Shown: in pieces, positions 1-4,602 of the stretch
Position numbering within the stretch: position 1 is the stretch's first letter
How the letters are laid out: each line of letters starts with the position of its first letter
From: Desulfobacteraceae bacterium
Lineage (GTDB): Bacteria; Desulfobacterota; Desulfobacteria; Desulfobacterales; SG8-13
Assembly: GCA_029287875.1 (NCBI GenBank)
Contig: JARFQH010000380.1
Coordinates: 1-10,260 of the forward strand
Direction of reading: 5' to 3'
DNA: 10,260 nt
Translations under genes and position numbers: made by a program
The notes under the pieces: model-generated
Told to the model about the DNA's origin: nothing
Database searches by the model: none
What the model saw: the letters and a program-made list of their open reading frames with translations, nothing else

Positions 1-335
1 ACCGACTGGGCCAGGTAAAGCACGATGCCGATCGAGCCGCCGAACTGCAGCCCTAATGTTCGGGATATCAGGTAGTAATCACCACCGCCTTTGACCCGCA
101 GGTTGGTGGCGATGGCCGACAGCGAAAACGAGGTCAGCACCGATATGCCGTTGGCCAAGGCCAGGATCAACAGAGCCCGCCCCAGTCCGGCGCTGCCCAC
201 CACGTAACCGAGCCGCAAAAAGAGAATTATGCCGAGGATGGTCAGGATGCTGGGAGTAAACACGCCGGCGAAGGTGCCGAGCGTGCCGGTCTGCTGTTTC
301 TTTATGCTTGCTTTAGTGAACTCGGATCTCGTCAT
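1..335 (-). CDS. SLC12-like cation-chloride cotransporter / APC-superfamily permease (N-terminal part, cut by window edge)
   Basis: Translating the minus strand from the ATG at 335 gives an open frame of 111 codons that runs off the left edge, so the C-terminal bulk is missing. After a short polar N-terminus come GTFAGVFTPSILTILGI, a membrane segment with the LRLGYVVG motif, a second hydrophobic stretch (LLILALANGISVLTSFSL) and then RVKGGGDYYLISRTLG and GGSIGIVLYLAQS. The pattern GVFxPSxLTILGxIxFLRxGxVVG plus KGGGxYYLISR is typical of the bacterial members of the SLC12 (Na-K-Cl cotransporter) branch of amino acid-polyamine-organocation transporters, which sit in the inner membrane. The substrate cannot be told from this fragment. 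The start is not certain: no good Shine-Dalgarno precedes the ATG, and a TTG eight codons upstream is in frame before a stop. It is read in the same direction as the Fe-S gene upstream, but 389 bp separate them, so separate transcription is likely. Confidence 0.8.
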   Translation of the reverse strand, partial: MTRSEFTKASIKKQQTGTLGTFAGVFTPSILTILGIILFLRLGYVVGSAGLGRALLILALANGISVLTSFSLSAIATNLRVKGGGDYYLISRTLGLQFGGSIGIVLYLAQS

Positions 336-404
336 TGACGTTAAACAGCTATTCCCCAATGCAGGCCTTCGGCCGCAATTAAATCAGTATTCATCACCAG
401 CCTC

Positions 405-420
405 TGGTCGTGAGCGACCA
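405..420 (-). promoter_or_regulatory. Perfect hairpin in the leader of the SLC12-like gene
   Basis: TGGTCG and CGACCA form a perfect 6-bp stem around a TGAG loop. It lies about 70 nt upstream of the transporter start, just ahead of a tiny reading frame (341-394, minus) that has a GAGG-like sequence before its ATG. No T-run follows, so it is not a standard intrinsic terminator. It could be a leader structure or an operator; the function is unknown. Confidence 0.3.
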
Positions 421-530
421 CTCTGATCAAGAAAGAAACTGTGCGATTTTGGCGTAGTTTCATGCAAGCACTGCCTCTGCCTCAAACATCCAGTTTGATT
501 GAAGAGGAAACTATTAAGTTTTGGTGGAAA

Positions 531-668
531 ATTCTAAATCGCAAATAACAAATAACAAATAACAAATAAATTACAATGACCAAAATTCAAAATGTCAAAC
601 CTGTTTGGGTCATTGGATATTGGTATTTGGAATTGCATTGGTATTTGGTGCTTGGAATTTGATATTTA
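531..668. repeat. AT-rich imperfect palindromic intergenic repeat
   Basis: This lies in the 389-bp gene-free gap between the transporter and the Fe-S gene. Four tandem copies of CAAATAA occupy 542-569. Next, CAATGACC (574-581) faces GGTCATTG (608-615), and inside these CAAAC (596-600) faces GTTTG (603-607). Outer arms are made of AAAT/CAAAT-type runs on the left and TATTTGG/TTGGAATTTG runs on the right, so the whole block folds as an imperfect hairpin. It is far richer in A+T than the neighbouring genes. From memory it resembles interspersed palindromic elements in deltaproteobacterial genomes; I could not verify this. I see no coding sequence in the rest of 336-724. Confidence 0.6.
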
Positions 669-724
669 TATAGCAGGTTTATTCTATATTATCGGCAATC
701 TCTTTATTCGTAACACGAAAGTCA

Positions 725-2008
725 CTAATCGGAGAAGCGTGCCACCAAAGCTTCCAGGTAGCGCGACTTGACCTGCTTGGTGGCCATGGCTTTATCTACA
801 GGAGGCAACCGAAGGATAGCGCCAAGCACGGCCGCAAGCGCCCGATGGTGCCACAGTACCTGATTGTCAAAGATCAGGTTCTGCAGCTTGCCGCGCTCGA
901 TGGCCATTACCACCGCCCGATGGATTCCGTTCAACGGCGTGATTACCCGTTGAGACCGCGGCGCCAGTGCAATGCTGGCGCTTTTCGTGCAGGCCCGAAC
1001 GCATACCCCACAGCCGAGGCAACGCGATTCGTCGAGGCGGGCCAACTTTTTAAGGGGGCGCTTCGGGTCATTGGCCGACACCAGCGTCATGGCTTCTACC
1101 GGGCAAACGGCTGCACATTTGCCGCAACCGTTGCAGGTTTTCTCCTCTACGATCGGCAAAAAGTTCGAGGTGTGAATCGGGTGCATGACGGCAAAACGCC
1201 GTGCGGCGATCATCGCCTCACAGCAGCACCCACAGCAGTTGCAGATAAAGTTGACCTTTTGGCGTACGTTTTCGCCGAACTGAACCAGGTTGTTCTCATA
1301 GGCTTTGGCCAAAAGTGCCATCCCTTCGGAGACCTCGACCGCCCGGGCGTGACCATGTCGAATAAGGGATTCGGCCGTGGTGTTGAACGTCATGCAGATA
1401 TTCATGGGGGCTTCGCAGGCCCGACCCACATGCATCATCTTGTGGCGGCAGTAACACATGCTGATTCCCCGGTAGGACGCGCTTTGGACCACTTCACTGG
1501 CCCGCTCGTAATCGAGAACATGCAGGGAAATGCCATCCGAGAGGGCCGGTTCATGGACAAAGGCGCGCCCAAGCTGGGTCTGGCCATTGGTAAACAGTTC
1601 CCGGATAAAATCTTCCTCGACATTCAGATATTCATAGAAAAGTTCTGCGAGCAGCTTCTGATCTAAGTCGTGGCGGACACGCATCATCGAAAATTCGAAA
1701 AACCCGGCCATGGGCGGCGGCAGCACGTAACGGGTTTCTCCGGCCACGTCGAAGTCCACCAACAAGGCCTTGTCCGCCAGCCTATCCAGGAACGTGTGCG
1801 CTCTGCTTTCGGGAATTCGCCAGATGCGAGCGGCACGCTTTGCCGTAAATGGCTTTATGGGCAGCAGCGAGACCAGTTCGGCCTCTGTTTTTTCGAAGAG
1901 AATCATCAGGATCTTCGTGAGCAAAGCTGAGGGGTGTGCGCCCTGGGGAAATAGGTTAAGGCGTTCGGTGAGGCGCTGGTATGCAAATTGGGCGGCGATG
2001 TGGGCCAT
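725..2008 (-). CDS. Winged-helix / double 4Fe-4S ferredoxin-domain protein
   Basis: This is a 427-aa soluble protein of unknown exact function. Residues about 25-95 look like a winged-helix region (TEAELVSLLPIKPFTAKRAA and onward). A central domain carries CYC at 185-187, then C198 and C205. Residues 256-263 (CNCCGCCC) hold six cysteines in eight positions. Two classical ferredoxin motifs CX2CX2CX3C follow: C292/295/298/302 followed by P, and C330/333/336/340. The last two can hold two [4Fe-4S] clusters; the two upstream cysteine groups may hold a further cluster or another metal site. Such proteins recur in sulfate reducers and are annotated only as 4Fe-4S binding proteins. The start is firm: TAGGAG lies about 6 nt before the ATG at 2008. 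There is no signal peptide or membrane helix, so it is probably cytoplasmic. Roles in electron transfer or redox-dependent regulation are both open; the latter is inference from the winged-helix-like N-terminus. The gene stands alone, with palindromes upstream. Confidence 0.85.
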   Translation of the reverse strand: MAHIAAQFAYQRLTERLNLFPQGAHPSALLTKILMILFEKTEAELVSLLPIKPFTAKRAARIWRIPESRAHTFLDRLADKALLVDFDVAGETRYVLPPPMAGFFEFSMMRVRHDLDQKLLAELFYEYLNVEEDFIRELFTNGQTQLGRAFVHEPALSDGISLHVLDYERASEVVQSASYRGISMCYCRHKMMHVGRACEAPMNICMTFNTTAESLIRHGHARAVEVSEGMALLAKAYENNLVQFGENVRQKVNFICNCCGCCCEAMIAARRFAVMHPIHTSNFLPIVEEKTCNGCGKCAAVCPVEAMTLVSANDPKRPLKKLARLDESRCLGCGVCVRACTKSASIALAPRSQRVITPLNGIHRAVVMAIERGKLQNLIFDNQVLWHHRALAAVLGAILRLPPVDKAMATKQVKSRYLEALVARFSD

Positions 2009-2051
2009 GTTTTTCTCCTAACGTGTGCCCATCCGCGATTTCAGGATAAGT

Positions 2052-2075
2052 ACTGATCAGTTTCCGATCCGGAAA
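2052..2075 (-). promoter_or_regulatory. Two adjacent palindromes upstream of the Fe-S protein gene
   Basis: ACTGATCAGT (2052-2061) is a perfect 10-bp palindrome. It shares its last base with TTTCCG-ATC-CGGAAA (2061-2075), another perfect dyad. They lie 44-67 bp upstream of the 2008 start, where an operator or promoter element would be expected. They also lie just past the stop of the radical SAM remnant, but no T-run follows on either strand. A role as operator is inference from position. Confidence 0.35.
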
Positions 2076-2084
2076 TGCAGCGTG

Positions 2085-2412
2085 CTATTGGGTCCCGATA
2101 AAGAAAGGTCGAAAGCGGCCTGGGCTCCATTTCAAGGCCTGGTCGATCTCACCGAGAAGCCGGCCCTTGTCTGAGGGCAAATTCCCCGACAGATCCAGGT
2201 AAGATGTCCTCGCAGATTTCTGTCACAGGCCTTACCGGGTGTAACGGTCCTTTTTTGTAAACCATACAGAAGGTGCACTTGTTGTGCGGACACCCCACCG
2301 TAGCCTGAATCAATAGGCTGTCGGCTTCACTCGGTGGCCGGTATATGGGACCTACATAATGCAGGAGATAATTTCCTTGAAAGGCAGTAGGTTTGCTCGA
2401 TACCGTATGCAA
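2085..2412 (-). pseudogene. Radical SAM protein remnant with large internal deletion
   Basis: The 5' part encodes LHYVGPIYRPPSEADSLL followed by a radical SAM cluster motif of the CX4CX2C kind (GCPHNKCTFC) and MVYKKG...RPVTEICEDI. This is the start of a radical SAM family recognisable by YRPPSEADSLLIQ, normally a few hundred residues long. After about EICEDI the original frame continues for only some 20 unrelated residues to a TGA at 2149. A different frame then reads TSYLDLSGNLPSDKGR, LLGEIDQALKWSP and RFRPFFIGTQ, ending at TAG (2085-2087). This looks like the true C-terminus of the same family. So the middle of the gene, probably more than half, is gone and the join is out of frame, near 2205-2215. 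The 5' end is also unclear: GGAGG precedes an ATG at 2419 that is out of frame with the domain, while TTG at 2412 is in frame. The protein is very unlikely to work. Confidence 0.8.
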
Positions 2413-2479
2413 AATGCATGATACCTCCGAACCTCACGAACCCGATCCATCAATTTGAGTTTCGGATTTGGGCTAAATC

Positions 2480-2510
2480 TTGACTTGTTTTCCATGTCCA
2501 ATTCGATAAT
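2480..2510 (+). promoter_or_regulatory. Possible sigma70-like promoter upstream of the UPF0158 cassette
   Basis: TTGACT (2480-2485) is followed after 19 bp by GATAAT (2505-2510), and a TATAAT also occurs at 2513-2518. The region is strongly AT-rich and lies upstream of the plus-strand UPF0158 gene, which has almost no room for a promoter inside its own cassette. The spacing is longer than optimal and AT-rich DNA gives such matches by chance, so this is a weak call. Confidence 0.25.
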
Positions 2511-2638
2511 TATATAATTAATGGAAAAATAAAAGATAAATAATCACAACTGTAAATGGTTTTCCATATTTTTTCTCGATATTCAAATAAGCGGAAAATC
2601 GCAACATCTATTACGTTTAATATCATGGAAAGTTTCCA
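2488..2638. repeat. Cluster of TTTTCCAT / ATGGAAAA boxes
   Basis: The 8-mer TTTTCCAT occurs at 2488-2495 and 2560-2567, and its inverse ATGGAAAA at 2521-2528. A related palindrome TGGAAA-G-TTTCCA sits at 2626-2638, and GCGGAAAATCGC at 2591-2602 is a looser variant. Together these are about five half-sites in alternating orientation in 150 bp directly upstream of the cassette. They could be protein binding sites or the arms of a fold-back structure; AT-rich composition alone could explain part of it. Confidence 0.35.
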
Positions 2639-2653
2639 CTTATTTACACTGTT
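2548..2653. repeat. AT-rich stem-loop ending at the cassette boundary
   Basis: AAC (2548-2550) plus TGTAAAT (2551-2557) can pair with ATTTACA (2642-2648) and, after a 2-nt CT bulge, GTT (2651-2653). Further in, TTTCCAT and AT (2561-2569) pair with AT and ATGGAAA (2622-2631), with one bulged C. The AAC...GTT ends are in the order found in an integron attC site, and the GTT is the very triplet where the downstream cassette begins. The spacers of a proper attC are absent, so it may be a degenerate site, part of an attI, or chance pairing in AT-rich DNA. Confidence 0.3.
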
Positions 2654-3140
2654 AGCCTATGAGAGACGATGCTATGGCAATTAAATTTAGCGATATCGAA
2701 CACGCATTTTTTTATGTTAGTTCTGCACCAATGACGGCAAAAACTGCGATCTTGTGCAAAGAAACCGGTGAAATATTTTATGCCTCAGATTATGATGATG
2801 AGAATCAAATACCCGAAGAGATATATTTTCGCGAGGATTGCATAGAGATTCCGCACAGAAATGATTTAGATTTGGGAAGAAACCTTGTTTTTGAATTTGT
2901 TGAGCAGTATATGCCAGAAGATTTTGAGAGGGTCCGGGAAATACTTAGAAGAAAAGGGGCATACGGAAAATACAAGGATTTACTCGAAGATCGGAACATT
3001 TTACAAAAGTGGTATGACTTTGAGAATGCAAGGCAAACGGAAACTCTCAGAGAATGGTGTGAAGATAACGAAATCGCACTGAACGGCTAACAATCGGCTG
3101 GAGAAGGCCGCTCCTTACATCGCGCCTCTCAGCCACAGCG
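2652..3140 (+). mobile_element. Single integron-type gene cassette carrying a UPF0158 gene
   Basis: The left boundary is the core site GTTAGCC (2651-2657), cut after its G. The right boundary is the G of GTTATGC (3140-3146) at the end of an attC-like site. The R'' box of that site, GGCTAAC (3085-3091), is an exact reverse complement of the left-end GTTAGCC. This is expected if the 489-bp unit was a circle whose attC was split on insertion. The single gene fills nearly the whole unit, lies in cassette orientation, starts within about 22 bp of the left end and has its stop codon inside R''. These are standard cassette habits. The insert is AT-richer than the genes around it. No integron integrase gene is in the window, so this is either the edge of a cassette array reduced to one unit or an insertion at a secondary site. 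Confidence 0.7.
2674..3090 (+). CDS. UPF0158 family protein
   Basis: The 138-aa product starts MAIKFSDIEHAF and ends in a block typical of the UPF0158 family (Pfam PF03682 as I recall it). Recognisable stretches are AILCKETGEIFYAS (about 25-38), IEIPHRNDLDLGRNLVFEFV (about 57-76), RRKGAYGKYKDLLE (about 92-105) and LQKWYDFE (about 110-117). It is acidic, without signal peptide or membrane helix. The biochemical role of the family is unknown. I prefer the ATG at 2674 because GAGAG (2661-2665) lies 8 nt before it and the family usually begins there. An ATG at 2659 would add five residues but sits one base after the cassette core site with no ribosome binding site. The TAA (3088-3090) is part of the attC R'' box. 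Codon use leans to A/T compared with neighbours, consistent with acquisition. Confidence 0.85.
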   Translation: MAIKFSDIEHAFFYVSSAPMTAKTAILCKETGEIFYASDYDDENQIPEEIYFREDCIEIPHRNDLDLGRNLVFEFVEQYMPEDFERVREILRRKGAYGKYKDLLEDRNILQKWYDFENARQTETLREWCEDNEIALNG

Positions 3141-3146
3141 TTATGC
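3085..3146 (+). other. attC: attC-like recombination site (59-be)
   Basis: The order is R'' GGCTAAC (3085-3091), a 4-nt spacer, L'' GGCT-G-GAGA (3096-3104), a central part, L' TCTCAGCC (3127-3134), a 5-nt spacer, and R' GTTATGC (3140-3146). L' pairs with L'' over eight base pairs, leaving one extrahelical G in L'', the hallmark of integron attC sites. The inner part adds GGC(C)GC (3106-3111) against GCGCC (3122-3126), leaving a short terminal loop. R'' and R' pair only over TAAC/GTTA in the present sequence. With the cassette's own left end (TTAGCC) restored they pair over all seven. The site is short, as for many environmental cassettes. Confidence 0.7.
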
Positions 3147-3226
3147 TGCGTATCTGCTTTCGATAGTCAGCTCCTTTCCAGGGCATTTTAGAGCAGATTT
3201 ATCCGCTTTCAAGAAATTGTGAGGCA

Positions 3227-3330
3227 TAGGCTTTAAGATAAAAATTTTGGGCAGTGTTATCGGTTGTCGGCGTATTACACAATACAGCCTCATCTCTTTG
3301 CCCTTGCCAAAACCTTTATCTTAAAACCTA
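3227..3330. repeat. 104-bp inverted-repeat element (MITE-like or structured leader)
   Basis: The left arm, beginning TAGGCTTTAAGATAAA (3227-3250), and the right arm, ending TTTATCTTAAAACCTA (3307-3330), are reverse complements at 21 of 24 positions. Inside lies a second hairpin, GTATT (3272-3276) with AATAC (3281-3285), extended by GGC/GCC around a bulged A. The element ends 11 bp before the Shine-Dalgarno of the DUF6868 gene. Terminal inverted repeats with no coding capacity suggest a miniature inverted-repeat element; alternatively it is a folded 5' leader. The remainder of 3147-3354 shows nothing I can name. Confidence 0.55.
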
Positions 3331-3354
3331 TAGAATCATGAACGAGGAGAAACC

Positions 3355-3597
3355 ATGACAATTGAAATAATAAGAAAAGTTCTGGCCTGGTGCGCTGTGA
3401 TGAATATCGGGCTGCTGGTGTGGTGGTTTATACTTTTCGTGCTCGCCCATGATTGGATGTATCGCCTCCACAGCAAATGGTTCAACATTTCTGTTGAAAC
3501 CTTCGATGCTATCCACTATGCGGGAATGGCCTTTTTTAAGATGGGGACATTACTTTTCATCCTGATTCCCTATTTTGCTCTTCATATCGTCGGGTGA
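3355..3597 (+). CDS. DUF6868 family small membrane protein
   Basis: This is an 80-aa protein with two hydrophobic helices, about residues 9-31 (AWCAVMNIGLLVWWFILFVL) and 56-78. They are joined by a conserved-looking loop with HDWMYRLHSKWF and DAIHYAGMAFFK. That loop and the length match small inner-membrane proteins annotated as DUF6868, recognised from memory. With both helices spanning, the N- and C-termini would lie on the same side. The start is clear: GAGGAG lies 5-6 nt before the ATG. The function is unknown and no partner is evident; the alkylation-repair gene downstream is 94 bp away. The only upstream signal is the inverted-repeat element. Confidence 0.75.
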   Translation: MTIEIIRKVLAWCAVMNIGLLVWWFILFVLAHDWMYRLHSKWFNISVETFDAIHYAGMAFFKMGTLLFILIPYFALHIVG

Positions 3598-3691
3598 TTT
3601 CGCGTACGTCGTCAGTTGAGTCTTTGCCGATTTACGCTATGTTGTGCTGCGGCAGAATTTTCAATGGGCTTAGGGCTCACTCAATGTCATT

Positions 3692-4396
3692 ATGACTGCG
3701 AAGCAAATACATATTGCACTCGCGCGCCTGGGCGATCCCGACATCGCCGCTCACTCCGGGCGTTTTTTCAAGACCGGGAAAGGAGAATATGGCGAAGGAG
3801 ACAGATATCTGGGTATCCGGGTACCGGTTTTAAGACGAAAGGGCAAAGAATTTAAAAACACGCCTCTTCCGGAAATCATGCGTGTTCTCAATTCTTCCTT
3901 CCATGAAGAACGCTTGCTGGCGCTTTTCATGCTGGTGCATAAATTCGCAAAGGGAGGAGCAAACGAAAAAAAAGAAATCTACGAGCTGTATTTAAGGCAC
4001 ACCAAGTATATCAATAACTGGGATTTGGTGGACAGTTCCGCCGGTCATATCGTTGGTGCTTACCTGGCGGATAAAGACAAAAAACCGATCTACCGCATGG
4101 CCGAATCAATAAACCTGTGGGAGCTTCGGATCGCCATCATGTCGACCTTCCCGATGATAAGAGCAAACGATTTCACGGCAACCCTTGCGGTTTCACGTCT
4201 CCTATTGAAAGATGATGAAGATCTCATTCACAAAGCGGTTGGATGGATGCTCAAAGAGATCGGGAAGCGCGACCTGCCGGTCGAAGAAAGATTTCTGAAG
4301 AAGCACTACAAAGACATGCCGCGCACGATGCTACGCTATGCCATTGAAAAGCTTCATGAGAAAGACAGAAAAAGGTACCTACTGAACTTGGCTTAA
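3692..4396 (+). CDS. AlkD-like DNA alkylation repair protein (HEAT-repeat DNA glycosylase)
   Basis: The 234-aa protein matches the length of Bacillus cereus AlkD (about 237 aa) and is helical throughout, as expected for HEAT-like repeats. AlkD enzymes excise positively charged N3- and N7-alkylated purines without flipping the base. The residues known to act there appear in order: W110 and D114 in NNWDLVDSSAG, R146 in LWELRIAIMSTF, and W185 in HKAVGWMLKEIG. The N-terminus has YLGIRVPVLRR and the C-terminus MPRTMLRYAIEKL, both typical. So it is probably active, in the cytoplasm, at the first step of base excision repair. The ATG at 3692 has only a weak ribosome binding site; no better start is nearby. 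A second alkylation glycosylase, tag, follows on the same strand after a 206-bp gap holding a palindromic repeat. Confidence 0.88.
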   Translation: MTAKQIHIALARLGDPDIAAHSGRFFKTGKGEYGEGDRYLGIRVPVLRRKGKEFKNTPLPEIMRVLNSSFHEERLLALFMLVHKFAKGGANEKKEIYELYLRHTKYINNWDLVDSSAGHIVGAYLADKDKKPIYRMAESINLWELRIAIMSTFPMIRANDFTATLAVSRLLLKDDEDLIHKAVGWMLKEIGKRDLPVEERFLKKHYKDMPRTMLRYAIEKLHEKDRKRYLLNLA

Positions 4397-4430
4397 TCCG
4401 AGCAACATATAAAAGATTATCATGAAGAAG

Positions 4431-4450
4431 TAACCGTTTACAGGATTGCA
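4431..4450 (+). repeat. Partial copy of the downstream palindrome's terminus
   Basis: TAACCGTTTACAGGATTGCA resembles the left end of the palindromic element, TAAGCGTTTACAGGGTGCCG (4481-4500). CGTTTACAGG is identical in both, and the two copies start exactly 50 bp apart. It may be a decayed end of another copy. Confidence 0.4.
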
Positions 4451-4480
4451 AAGTCCGATGCGCTTCAAACCACCTAATTA

Positions 4481-4586
4481 TAAGCGTTTACAGGGTGCCG
4501 CAGATGCAAGGCGTCGGGTACGCAGACGTACTTTTGTACTTCAAGTGCCCGACAACAAAGCAGATGCGGTGCCCTGTGAACGCTTA
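4481..4586. repeat. 106-bp imperfect palindromic repeat upstream of tag
   Basis: The left arm begins TAAGCGTTTACAGGG and the right arm ends CCCTGTGAACGCTTA, so the outer 15 bp pair with one mismatch. CCGCA/TGCGG, GTCGGG/CCCGAC and an apical GTAC-TTTT-GTAC hairpin continue the fold. It lies wholly between alkD and tag, ending 16 bp before the tag start. The shape (long imperfect hairpin, no gene) fits a dispersed REP/MITE-type element. From memory, similar sequences recur in deltaproteobacterial genomes, which I cannot check here. On an mRNA it would form a large stem-loop between the two genes. Confidence 0.6.
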
Positions 4587-4602
4587 CAGAAAGAATATCT
4601 CG

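Noticed and set aside
542..569. CRISPR-like repeats
   Set aside because: The 7-bp CAAATAA units are directly tandem with no spacers; this is a simple microsatellite inside a palindrome.
845..1666. Long plus-strand open frame opposite the Fe-S protein gene
   Set aside because: It lies entirely antisense to a gene with clear cysteine motifs, has no recognisable domain and arises from GC-rich codon bias.
3597..3691. attC site or terminator after the DUF6868 gene
   Set aside because: No AAC...GTT pairing and no stem followed by a T-run could be found.
3616..3855. Plus-strand frame overlapping the start of the AlkD-like gene
   Set aside because: It overlaps the conserved AlkD-like N-terminus in another frame and resembles no family.
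4481..4586. Second attC site ending a cassette with the AlkD-like gene
   Set aside because: The core-like triplets are in the order GTT...AAC on the plus strand, opposite to an attC in this orientation, and the long symmetric arms lack the extrahelical-base pattern.
4495..4602. Extended N-terminus of Tag from a GTG at 4495
   Set aside because: The added residues are translated from the palindromic repeat and have no counterpart in Tag homologues, which begin at about 4603.
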